Source: Novosphingobium subterraneum (lineage in GTDB: Bacteria; Pseudomonadota; Alphaproteobacteria; Sphingomonadales; Sphingomonadaceae). From it: a stretch of DNA of 64,000 nucleotides. The stretch covers positions 62,001 to 126,000 of the forward strand of contig NZ_JRVC01000007.1 in assembly GCF_000807925.1 (NCBI RefSeq). Reading direction: 5' to 3'. Shown here piece by piece: positions 46,383-53,841 of the stretch (position 1 is the first letter of the stretch; every line of letters begins with the position of its first letter). A program made the translations under genes and the position numbers. Below the pieces are notes generated by a model, which searched no databases, was not told where the DNA came from, and saw nothing but the letters and a program-made list of their open reading frames with translations.

Positions 46383-48005
46383 TTGAGCGGCAATGCAGCA
46401 GCAGACGACGGCGCGCCAGCCCAGACCATTCACGACGTGCTGGTGGTCGGTTCAGGTGCCGCGGGCTTGACGGCCGCCCTGGTTCTTGCCGAGACTTGCC
46501 GCGTGCTGGTGTTGGCGAAGGGATCGCTGGACGGCGGGTCCACGAACTGGGCGCAGGGCGGCATCGCAGCGGTTCTCGATGAAGGCGACACGTTCGAGGA
46601 CCACATTCGCGACACGATGATCGCTGGAGCCGGTCTCAATCGTCGCGAGACGGTCGAGTTCGTCGTCGAGAATGCACCAGCAGCGATCCGGCGCCTTGTT
46701 GAACTCGGCGTGCCTTTCAACGCAGCACAAGGCGCCTTGCACTTGACACGCGAGGGCGGCCATTCGCACCGCCGCATCGTCCATGTCGACGACGCGACCG
46801 GTGCCGCCGTGCAGAAGGCATTGCTCGATGCTGCGCGGGCGCATTCGAATATCACGCTCTTGCCCGGGCGGACGTGCATCGACCTGATAACCGGGCGGCA
46901 CGAAGCGGCCCGTTACTCGGGCTCCGGCAGGGTCTGGGGCGTCTATGCGCTCGATGAGGCCAGCGGGAAGGTCGAGGCGCATACGGCCAGTGCAACGATC
47001 CTGGCAACCGGTGGCGCAGGGCGCGTCTACCAGTTCAGCACAGCCCCACGCGGTGCGACCGGCGATGGCATCGCCATGGCGTGGCGGGCCGGGGCGCGTG
47101 TTTCCAACATGGAAATGATGCAGTTCCATCCCACCTGTCTCTACAACCTCGAGGTCAAGAACTTCCTCATCACCGAAGCGGTGCGTGGCGAGGGTGGTCG
47201 CCTTGTGAACCCGCGGACGGGCAAGCGCTTCATGGAGTTCTATGACGCCGAACGGCTCGAACTTGCACCCCGCGATGTCGTGGCCCGCGCGATCGACGCC
47301 GAGATCAAGAAGTTCGGCCTGGATTACGTCCATCTCGATATCAGCCACATGCCAGCTGATTTCGTCCGCGAACACTTCCCTAACATCTACGAAAAGCTAA
47401 TGGGGCTGGGCATCGACATGACAACCAGCCCCATTCCGGTCGTGCCGGCCCAGCATTACACCTGCGGCGGCATTCTCATCGATCTTGACGGGCGGACGGA
47501 TCTGCCCGGCCTCTACGCTGCGGGCGAGTGCACCGAAAGCGGCTTGCATGGGGCCAATCGCCTGGCGTCGAACTCCCTGCTGGAATGCTTCGTGTTCGGC
47601 GATGCCGCCGCGCGCGATATCCTGCGCCGGCGCGACAGCTTCGACGCACCTCCCGAAGTGCGCGCGTGGGACGAAAGCCGTGTGACCGATTCTGACGAGG
47701 AAGTCGTTATCAAGCAGAACTGGACCGAAATCCGCCGGTTCATGTGGAACTATGTCGGCATCGTGCGCACCAACAAGCGGCTTGAACGCGCGGCCCATCG
47801 CATCCAGATGCTCAGCGGTGAGGTCAACGACTATTACGGGCACTTCCGCGTGACCACAGACCTTATCGAGTTGCGCAACCTGTTGCAGAGCGCCGAACTT
47901 ATCGTCCGCTCGGCTAGGGCGAGGCACGAAAGCCGGGGCCTGCATTACACGCTGGATTATCCCCAGACAGACGCCGTTGCGCGCGATACCGTGCTGGTGC
48001 CCTAG
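46383..48005 (+). CDS. nadB: L-aspartate oxidase
   Basis: A 540-residue flavoprotein of de novo NAD synthesis, which oxidises aspartate to iminoaspartate for NadA. The FAD site is DVLVVGSGAAGLTAALVLAE, followed by LDGGSTNWAQGGIAAVLDEG, the active-site HLTREGGHSHRRIVH and the conserved GGILIDLDGRTDLPGLYAAG. The start is taken as TTG 46383, because GGGAG (46370-46374) lies eight bases upstream; the in-frame ATG at 46338 has no binding site and would add 15 residues. nadA and nadC are not next to it. Confidence 0.94.
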   Translation: MSGNAAADDGAPAQTIHDVLVVGSGAAGLTAALVLAETCRVLVLAKGSLDGGSTNWAQGGIAAVLDEGDTFEDHIRDTMIAGAGLNRRETVEFVVENAPAAIRRLVELGVPFNAAQGALHLTREGGHSHRRIVHVDDATGAAVQKALLDAARAHSNITLLPGRTCIDLITGRHEAARYSGSGRVWGVYALDEASGKVEAHTASATILATGGAGRVYQFSTAPRGATGDGIAMAWRAGARVSNMEMMQFHPTCLYNLEVKNFLITEAVRGEGGRLVNPRTGKRFMEFYDAERLELAPRDVVARAIDAEIKKFGLDYVHLDISHMPADFVREHFPNIYEKLMGLGIDMTTSPIPVVPAQHYTCGGILIDLDGRTDLPGLYAAGECTESGLHGANRLASNSLLECFVFGDAAARDILRRRDSFDAPPEVRAWDESRVTDSDEEVVIKQNWTEIRRFMWNYVGIVRTNKRLERAAHRIQMLSGEVNDYYGHFRVTTDLIELRNLLQSAELIVRSARARHESRGLHYTLDYPQTDAVARDTVLVP

Positions 48006-48013
48006 AAACCGCT

Positions 48014-48541
48014 CTAGGCGGCTTCGGCTTCGACGAACTCAGGATAAAACACCGGTTCGCGCAGCGACCAGCCGTGCGCCGTTGCGGCAGCCTCGCTGAT
48101 CGATTGCAGCAGCGCGCGACGGCGGTCGGGACGGATGACCGGCAAGGCTGCCGCTCCGCAGAAGGCCCCGGGAAGCCAGGGGCGGGCCGCGGCGCCAAGC
48201 AGTCGCTCGTACAGGAAGCGATAGGCTGAGAAGCCGGTGATCCTGTTCTGCGCCAGGTCAAAAGCCGTCAACCGTACCAGCGGGCCCATGAACGGCTCGA
48301 GCGCGTCGATCCCGTCAACATGAGGGAGCAACTGGCGCAGCAGCGGCAATTCGCGATAGAGATCCGCCTGTTCCTGGATCGACGCGGTTTCATCAGTACT
48401 GCGGCCCCAGCGGCGAACGGTTTCGTTACGGCCGCGGGCGACGTCGAGACTGCGGCGGATATAGCGCTGCTCGGCAGCAGTGAAACTGGCGAACTCTCTT
48501 ATTTCGTCAATGGTAATGCCGCTTGCGCCCAAGTTCGCCAT
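48014..48541 (-). CDS. Hypothetical helical protein
   Basis: A 175-residue, mostly helical protein without signal or membrane helix. Recognisable blocks are IDEIREFASFTAAEQRYIRR, a stretch of paired Arg and Glu, and FYPEFVEAEAA at the end. I do not recognise a family. The start is set at ATG 48541, where AGG lies five bases upstream (GGAGGGCAGG region); in-frame ATGs at 48604 and 48631 are possible. It is convergent with nadB, eight bases apart. Confidence 0.6.
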   Translation of the reverse strand: MANLGASGITIDEIREFASFTAAEQRYIRRSLDVARGRNETVRRWGRSTDETASIQEQADLYRELPLLRQLLPHVDGIDALEPFMGPLVRLTAFDLAQNRITGFSAYRFLYERLLGAAARPWLPGAFCGAAALPVIRPDRRRALLQSISEAAATAHGWSLREPVFYPEFVEAEAA

Positions 48542-48671
48542 GAAGACCTGCCCTCCAGCCGTGGCGGAGTCGCGCTCGACCCGCCCCCCCTTATTGCATG
48601 TCATGGTTAATGCGGAGTAATCTTCAGGCAAGGGCGGGCCCGCACATCAAGATGCGCAAGCCCGCAACGCC

Positions 48672-49439
48672 TCAGGAAAATGCCTTGTACGCGCCGTAGA
48701 GGCTGGTCAGGGTGAGGACGGTGCCGACCATGATCAGCATCGTCTTGGCCGGAATGTGCTTGGCCGCCCAAGCGCCGAACGGCGCCGCTGCAAGCCCCCC
48801 GATCAGGAACCCGAGTGTTGCACCGGCAACATCGGCCACGCCGAGGTGCCAGATGAACGCCGCAGATACCGTCAGCGTCAGGAAGAACTCGACGGTATTC
48901 ACCGTGCCGATCACCTTGCGCGGATCGGCACCCTGGATCAGCAGGTTGGACGTGACGACAGGCCCCCACCCGCCACCGCCTGCGGCATCAAGGAAGCCAC
49001 CGACGAGCCCGAGCGGCGCGACCCACCCGGCCTCCTTGATCTTGGGCGGATAGAGAATCCCCCGCACCAGCAGGTAGATGCCGATCGCAGAAAGATAGAG
49101 TAGCACCCACGGCTTCACCAGCGATGCGTCGATCGACGACAGGACGTAGGCACCGAGTATGCCGCCGGCCATCCCGGGCAGCAGCAGGCGGAAGAACAGC
49201 TTCTTGTCGACATTGCCGTGCAGGAGATGGCTGATGCCCGAAGTGGCAGTGGTGAAGCATTCGACGATGTGCACCCGCTGCGACGCCAGGGCGGGGGGAA
49301 TGCCCAGCACGCCGACCATCAGGGTATTCGAGATCACACCGAATGCCATGCCCAGCGCGCCATCGACCATCTGCGCGGCGAAGCCAACGGCGATGAACGG
49401 CAGCAACGCGGCAAAGTCGATGCCTGCGATAAAGTCCAT
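48672..49439 (-). CDS. Sulfite exporter TauE/SafE family protein
   Basis: A 255-residue polytopic protein with about eight helices and two TauE/SafE repeats: FAAQMVDGALGMAFGVISNT near the start and LVGGFLDAAGGGGWGPVVTS in the middle. The second repeat keeps the Gly-rich GGGGWG turn. The family exports small anions such as sulfite or sulfoacetate, but many members are unassigned. It follows the hypothetical gene with no obvious partner. Confidence 0.9.
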   Translation of the reverse strand: MDFIAGIDFAALLPFIAVGFAAQMVDGALGMAFGVISNTLMVGVLGIPPALASQRVHIVECFTTATSGISHLLHGNVDKKLFFRLLLPGMAGGILGAYVLSSIDASLVKPWVLLYLSAIGIYLLVRGILYPPKIKEAGWVAPLGLVGGFLDAAGGGGWGPVVTSNLLIQGADPRKVIGTVNTVEFFLTLTVSAAFIWHLGVADVAGATLGFLIGGLAAAPFGAWAAKHIPAKTMLIMVGTVLTLTSLYGAYKAFS

Positions 49440-49558
49440 GTGATTCGGTCCCCCATCTGCCGTTGTCGGCCGGGACGAACCGCTACTCCGGATTAATCTC
49501 TACCAAAATGCAAGAAATTATACTCTACCGTAAAGGGAGAGTTTTTTGCGACGAAGCG

Positions 49559-50278
49559 TTAACCGCGTCTGCGGTAGCGGAAATACCACACCTCATGGCC
49601 ATATACCGTCCGCGCCTTGTGCTCATAGCGCGTTTCAGGCCAGCCGCCGGGGCGGATCTGGAAATCCTTCGCTTCGCTCGCCAGCCATTCGAACTGGTGC
49701 TTGTGGCGGCGCATGACCATCAAGGCGTGGCGCAGATAGATCGCGTGGTCCGTGCCGAATCGGAATTCCCCGCCGGGCTTGAGCTTTGCCGCGAACATGT
49801 CGACGGGTCCGTCGTTCATCATGCGCCGCTTGGCATGGCGTGCCTTTGGCCAGGGGTCGGGGTGCAGAAGATAGAGAAATGAAAGCGAGCCGTCCGGAAT
49901 GCGCCGGAGCACTTCCAACGCATCGCCGTGATGAATACGCACGTTGGGGATGGGCGGATGCTCGCCGTTGTCCCCTGAAACGTGCGTAAGCGCCTGGGCC
50001 ACGCCATTCAGGAACGGCTCCGCACCGATGAAGCCGTGATCGGGCAGCATGTCGGCGCGGAACGCCATGTGCTCGCCCCCACCGAAGCCGATCTCGAAGT
50101 GGAGTGGACGAGGCTCGCCAAACAGAGCCTCGGCAGTGATCGGACCTGCTGCAGGCATCGAGATCTGCGGCAGCAGTTCATCGACCAGCGCCTGCTGGCC
50201 CTGCCGCAAGGGCTTGCCCTTGGCACGGCCATAGAGGCGGTTGATCGTCGTCGGATCGCCGGGTTTGTAGGCTGTCAT
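49559..50278 (-). CDS. trmB: tRNA (guanine(46)-N7)-methyltransferase
   Basis: A 239-residue SAM-dependent methyltransferase that makes m7G46 in the variable loop of tRNA. The SAM site reads HFEIGFGGGEHMAFRADMLP, with an acidic end of the second strand (FIGAEPF), and the catalytic and tRNA-binding loop LHPDPWPKARHAKRRMMNDG is the family hallmark. The start is ATG 50278. It is convergent-free: the upstream neighbour is divergent at 50391. Confidence 0.94.
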   Translation of the reverse strand: MTAYKPGDPTTINRLYGRAKGKPLRQGQQALVDELLPQISMPAAGPITAEALFGEPRPLHFEIGFGGGEHMAFRADMLPDHGFIGAEPFLNGVAQALTHVSGDNGEHPPIPNVRIHHGDALEVLRRIPDGSLSFLYLLHPDPWPKARHAKRRMMNDGPVDMFAAKLKPGGEFRFGTDHAIYLRHALMVMRRHKHQFEWLASEAKDFQIRPGGWPETRYEHKARTVYGHEVWYFRYRRRG

Positions 50279-50390
50279 GGCGGCGGCGTTTGGCAGGGCG
50301 GCCCGCAGGGGTCAATATCATCAGCCTCCCGCGTCCGAGTACAAGAAAATTGGATGGACGGTGCGCGCCTGCTGTGGTGATCAGAGAGCC

Positions 50391-51209
50391 ATGTCTGCAA
50401 CCGATCATGGCTGCCCCGCGATCGCCGAACTTACCGACAAGGAGTTGGAAGTCCTTCGCCTGCTCACCGCTGGGCACACGATAAAGTCGATCGCCACCGT
50501 ACTCGACCGTAGCGAGGCCTCGATCAACGAGCGCTTGCGCGATGCGAGGCGCAAGACCGGGATCGGCAGCAGTCGCGAACTGGCGCGGCTGGTGGCGGGA
50601 CAGGAAATCTGGCCCAGAAAAACTGATCTATCTCCGACCGGCTTCCTGGAAGACGCTGATGAACAGCCCGCACTCGCGGTGCGTCTCTGGCCGAAAGGAA
50701 AGATCGCCATGATTACTCTGATACCCCTCGCTGCCGGTCTCATGCTGGTTTCCACCGGCTCGCAACAGGTTGCGCAGGCACCGGCTGCACATTCGGCCGG
50801 TGCAATTGCCTCGCCGCTCATCGGTAAGTGGTCGCTCGACACAGCGCGTCTTCCGGCCGAGGAGCGGCCTCGCAGCGTCATGATCGCGTTCAGGGTTTCG
50901 CCCGATCGGCAGTGGACGACGCAGGTCGAAATCGTCACGCCCGACGGCAGCCGGATGACCGCAGGCTCAACAGCGAAACTCGATGGCGTGGCCGTACCGA
51001 TCTCCGGCAACATTCCGATCTACGATGCCGCATCGCTGCGTCAGCCGGCACCTAACACGCTGGTGATGACACTCGGCAAGGAGGGCAGGCAGGTCGCAAC
51101 GCGGGTCTACACCGTTGCCAAGGACGGCAAGTCGATGACCGAGACGATTGTCTGGGCCGACAAGAGCATGCCGGAGATGGAAACGACGTACTTCACCCGG
51201 GTCGGGTGA
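50391..51209 (+). CDS. LuxR-type HTH domain joined by a membrane helix to an exported domain
   Basis: A 272-residue protein with an unusual order of parts. Residues 13-70 are a LuxR/GerE helix-turn-helix (TDKELEVLRLLTAGHTIKSI and ERLRDARRKTGI). Residues 105-122 are a membrane helix (IAMITLIPLAAGLMLVST). Residues 135-272 form a beta-rich exported domain (LIGKWSLDTARLP, GRQVATRVYTVAKDGKSMTE) that looks lipocalin-like. That order would put the DNA-binding part in the cytoplasm and the sensor outside, like ToxR. Conserved Asp for phosphorylation is absent. Targets and signal are unknown. Confidence 0.72.
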   Translation: MSATDHGCPAIAELTDKELEVLRLLTAGHTIKSIATVLDRSEASINERLRDARRKTGIGSSRELARLVAGQEIWPRKTDLSPTGFLEDADEQPALAVRLWPKGKIAMITLIPLAAGLMLVSTGSQQVAQAPAAHSAGAIASPLIGKWSLDTARLPAEERPRSVMIAFRVSPDRQWTTQVEIVTPDGSRMTAGSTAKLDGVAVPISGNIPIYDAASLRQPAPNTLVMTLGKEGRQVATRVYTVAKDGKSMTETIVWADKSMPEMETTYFTRVG

Positions 51210-51227
51210 CGGGCATTCGCTTGGCCG

Positions 51228-51434
51228 TCAGTCGCGTCTGAGCGCCCCCGGCTTGTGCGCCGCGCGCTTGCCCTCTTCGGTCTCGACCAGAAACTCGGGG
51301 TTGTCCTTTGACGCGGCGACCTTGTGGCCCTTGATCGTGGTTGGCTTCTCCAGTTTGCGCACCACCTTGCCATGGGCTTCGCCGCCATGGCTTTTCCACG
51401 AAACCTTGTCGCCTGCTTTCAATCCCTTGGCCAT
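51228..51434 (-). CDS. HVA1 / DUF2945 family small protein
   Basis: A 68-residue basic protein beginning MAKGLKAGDKVSWKSHGGEA, with HGKVVRKLEKPTTIKGHKVA and ASKDNPEFLVETEEGKRAAH. This is the whole DUF2945/HVA1 domain, a small SH3-like fold of unknown function, often in stress-responsive contexts. The start is ATG 51434. A GGAAC/CGCT pair 16 bases apart upstream (51489-51493, 51469-51472) is one base off the EcfG consensus and too weak to call. Confidence 0.85.
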   Translation of the reverse strand: MAKGLKAGDKVSWKSHGGEAHGKVVRKLEKPTTIKGHKVAASKDNPEFLVETEEGKRAAHKPGALRRD

Positions 51435-51528
51435 GTCCTGCTCATCCTCGTTGCATGTCGCATAAGGCAGCGGGCGAGGCGCGCGGCGGTTCCCCTCCAT
51501 GCCCGCAAGTGCATGGCCCGAATGCCAA

Positions 51529-51554
51529 ACGGCCCGCCGTTTCCGGCGGGCCGT
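51529..51554. terminator. Rho-independent terminator downstream of ctrA
   Basis: Perfect 11-base arms ACGGCCCGCCG (51529-51539) and CGGCGGGCCGT (51544-51554) around the loop TTTC. On the minus strand the stem is followed by TTTGG, and it begins 28 bases after the ctrA stop. Confidence 0.78.
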
Positions 51555-51582
51555 CTCAGGGATGGCTATGGCAAACACGCGG

Positions 51583-52284
51583 TCAGGCCGCTTCGATCGC
51601 GCTCATGTCATCAGGATCGCGCAGCACGTAGCCACGGCCCCAGACGGTTTCGATGTAATTCTCGCCACCGCAGGCATGTGCCAGCTTCTTGCGGAGCTTG
51701 CAGATGAACACGTCGATGATCTTGAGTTCCGGTTCGTCCATGCCGCCATAAAGGTGGTTGAGGAACATTTCCTTGGTCAGCGTGGTGCCCTTGCGCAGCG
51801 AAAGCAGCTCGAGCATTGCGTATTCCTTGCCGGTCAGATGCACGCGGGCACCATCGACCTCGACCGTCTTGGCATCGAGGTTGACCGAAAGCTTGCCGGT
51901 GCGGATGACCGACTGCGAATGGCCCTTGGAGCGACGCACCACCGCATGGATGCGGGCGATCAGCTCTTCGCGGTGGAAGGGCTTGGTCACGTAATCGTCG
52001 GCGCCGAAGCCGAACGAGCGGACCTTGCTGTCCATTTCCGAAATGCCCGAAAGGATCAGGACCGGCGTCTGCACCTTGGCGACGCGGAGCTTCTTGAGCA
52101 CGTCGTAACCGTGCATGTCAGGCAGGTTGAGGTCGAGCAGGATGATGTCGTAATCATACAGCTTGCCGAGATCGAGGCCTTCTTCGCCAAGGTCGGTAGA
52201 GTAGACATTGAAGCCCTCGGTCGTGAGCATGAGCTCGATCGCCTTGGCCGTTGTAGGTTCGTCCTCGATCAGCAGTACGCGCAT
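51583..52284 (-). CDS. ctrA: Cell-cycle response regulator CtrA
   Basis: A 233-residue OmpR-type response regulator. The receiver domain has the acidic pair ED at 7-8, the phosphorylated Asp51 ([14 protein letters not shown]) and Lys in [11 protein letters not shown]. The DNA-binding winged helix includes [20 protein letters not shown] and [14 protein letters not shown], identical in pattern to CtrA. CtrA controls the cell cycle, motility and DNA replication in alphaproteobacteria and binds TTAA-N7-TTAA. Its own upstream region has two near matches to that site and four GANTC sites. Confidence 0.95.
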   Translation of the reverse strand: MRVLLIEDEPTTAKAIELMLTTEGFNVYSTDLGEEGLDLGKLYDYDIILLDLNLPDMHGYDVLKKLRVAKVQTPVLILSGISEMDSKVRSFGFGADDYVTKPFHREELIARIHAVVRRSKGHSQSVIRTGKLSVNLDAKTVEVDGARVHLTGKEYAMLELLSLRKGTTLTKEMFLNHLYGGMDEPELKIIDVFICKLRKKLAHACGGENYIETVWGRGYVLRDPDDMSAIEAA

Positions 52285-52319
52285 TGAACCGCCCCTCTAT
52301 TGCCATGTCCCTGAGGCAA

Positions 52320-52592
52320 TTAACCCGCCTTCAATTCGGGGTGCCCGCCATTAACCATAGGAGGAATGAACATGAAAGGTTAATTTGTTGTAAAGCGACG
52401 AAGCGGTTTCGCGCGGGTTAACGCCCAAGTCTCGGAAAAGTGATTCAATTCGGCGCAGCACTGATTCGATTTGGCACGAAAAGCCTTGATTTCCGGGTGT
52501 ACCGAAACGAATCACCTTGGCCGGAACGCATGCCGCAAGGTTAATGCCGAACGCGCGCCTTTGCCCAATGGCCGGGTTCGCAGGGCCGAATC
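52320..52592. promoter_or_regulatory. ctrA upstream region: near CtrA boxes and GANTC sites
   Basis: Two degenerate CtrA boxes are seen: TTAA-N7-TCAA at 52320-52334 and TTAA-N7-TAAA at 52380-52394. Four GANTC sites follow: GATTC 52442-52446, GATTC 52463-52467, GAATC 52509-52513 and GAATC 52588-52592. In Caulobacter, both kinds of site govern ctrA (autoregulation and CcrM methylation of the P1 promoter). An AGGAGG at 52359-52364 on the plus strand faces only a three-codon frame. No other gene is seen. Confidence 0.5.
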
Positions 52593-53601
52593 AGGCCCCG
52601 GCTACACCAAGGCTCGAAGCAGCTTCACGCAGTTTGCGTGAGCTCGCACTGTCGTTGCGGAAGGCGGCAAGCCCCCTCTGCAAAGCCTCTGCCGCCTTCC
52701 GCGGTTCGCCCAGCTGCATGCGGCTGCGCAGCAGCATGATCCAGCGGTCGACATCGCCGGGATTGGCCTGAAGTTTCGCCTCCAGTCCGTCCACCATGCC
52801 GCGAATCATGGCTTCCTGCTGACCCTTGGGCATCCCCTGGGCAGCTTTCATCTGCTCGCTGGTGGGGCCGGGAATTCCTGCCGCAGCCTTGTGCGGACCA
52901 TCGGTAATCACGCCATTGGCAGGGGCCGCAAACTTTGCTTCGGCAAGGCGCTTCTCGACATCGATCTTGTACTTCTCGCCGACATTGCGAATTACCTCGC
53001 GAATGTCTTCGGCGTACGGGGCGTCAGCGGGCGTATCCTCGAGCAGGGCAAACCAGGCGTTGATGGCCTGCCTATGCCGACCGGCCAGGTCCATTGCCAC
53101 CGCCTGGAAATAGCGCGCACGGGCATCCTTCGGGTCAAGCTTGATCGCCTTGTCGAACGCTGCCTTTGCGTCACGGGGCATCCGCCCCTCTTCCTTGCTG
53201 GCAAGCACGAGTGCCTCGCCCAGGAACGACCATGTTTCGGCATGATTTGGGTCGAGCTTCGTCGCCTTCTTCAGCGCGGTGGCAGCTTCGGCGTAGCGTT
53301 CGGTCTGGAAATAGGACCAGCCCAGCATCCGCCAGCCCTCGGCATCGTCCGGTTTCTCCGCCAGCTTTGCCTCGAGCTTGGCGATCACGTCATCCACCGA
53401 AGGCTGCTGGCTGGGGGCGGCGGGCGGTGGCACGGCCGGAGGAGGGGGCGTGTCCGGGCCGCGAAGCATGGCAACACCGCCAGCGCCCAGCGCGATCAGT
53501 CCTGCGGCAATCAGGGCATAGCGGCCGACGCGCGACGTCCCTTGCGCCGGATCACGCGGTGCAGGCTCCCGCGGGTCGCTGGCGGGCTGGGGATCGGTCA
53601 T
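52591..53601 (-). CDS. CcmI/NrfG-like TPR protein for cytochrome c biogenesis
   Basis: A 336-residue protein with one N-terminal membrane helix (YALIAAGLIALGAGGVAML), a Pro-rich linker and several TPR repeats (EGWRMLGWSYFQTERYAEAA, NHAETWSFLGEALVLASKEE, RHRQAINAWFALLEDTPADA). A late segment with DGLEAKLQANPGDVDRWIML repeats the pattern. Such periplasmic TPR proteins (CcmI, CycH, NrfG) hold apocytochrome c for haem ligation. No other ccm gene is near, but the divergent operon encodes a ten-haem cytochrome c, which makes this role attractive. Other TPR roles are possible. Confidence 0.68.
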   Translation of the reverse strand: MTDPQPASDPREPAPRDPAQGTSRVGRYALIAAGLIALGAGGVAMLRGPDTPPPPAVPPPAAPSQQPSVDDVIAKLEAKLAEKPDDAEGWRMLGWSYFQTERYAEAATALKKATKLDPNHAETWSFLGEALVLASKEEGRMPRDAKAAFDKAIKLDPKDARARYFQAVAMDLAGRHRQAINAWFALLEDTPADAPYAEDIREVIRNVGEKYKIDVEKRLAEAKFAAPANGVITDGPHKAAAGIPGPTSEQMKAAQGMPKGQQEAMIRGMVDGLEAKLQANPGDVDRWIMLLRSRMQLGEPRKAAEALQRGLAAFRNDSASSRKLREAASSLGVAGA

Positions 53602-53656
53602 CGCTCACTCCTGTCGGGCACCATCCTCGGCGTCCGTGTTATGTGGCGCATATCGT

Positions 53657-53725
53657 GCCGGTAGGGTCGCTTGCAAGCGTCACCGGCGCACAACCCGCCT
53701 CCCACGTCCGGATGCGCAAATTGCG
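53657..53725. promoter_or_regulatory. Two palindromic sites upstream of the redox operon
   Basis: A perfect 12-base palindrome CGCTTGCAAGCG (53668-53679) is nested between GCCGGT (53657-53662) and its complement ACCGGC (53682-53687). A second site, CGCAA-A-TTGCG (53715-53725), lies 36 bases on. Both fall in the 240 bases shared by the CcmI-like gene and the redox operon that starts at 53842. They suit operators of a dimeric regulator; they do not match FNR (TTGAT-N4-ATCAA) or CRP (TGTGA-N6-TCACA) boxes. Confidence 0.4.
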
Positions 53726-53841
53726 GGTGGCAATGCGCGGCGCATCGGCTAATGTCATGCCACAGGGGTCGCAAATCGGTTTTTTGAACAGGCAGGTGCG
53801 GGAACAGCGCCGTCGGTTCGCGATGCGGGGGACGCATACCG

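Noticed and set aside
48006..48035. CCGC/GCGG mini-hairpin after nadB
   Set aside because: Four-base stem without a T-run; it overlaps the coding end of the convergent gene.
49495..49550. Weak stem ACTCT/AGAGT followed by TTTTTT on the plus strand
   Set aside because: No plus-strand gene ends before it and the stem is only five bases with a mismatch; probably the AT-rich promoter region of the TauE/SafE gene.
51469..51493. GGAAC-N16-CGCT before the HVA1 gene as an EcfG promoter
   Set aside because: The -10 element differs by one base from CGTT and the region is GC-rich, so chance matches are likely.
52359..52383. AGGAGG followed by ATG-AAA-GGT-TAA on the plus strand upstream of ctrA
   Set aside because: The frame has only three codons and no downstream gene on that strand; it is more likely chance or part of the regulatory region than a leader peptide.
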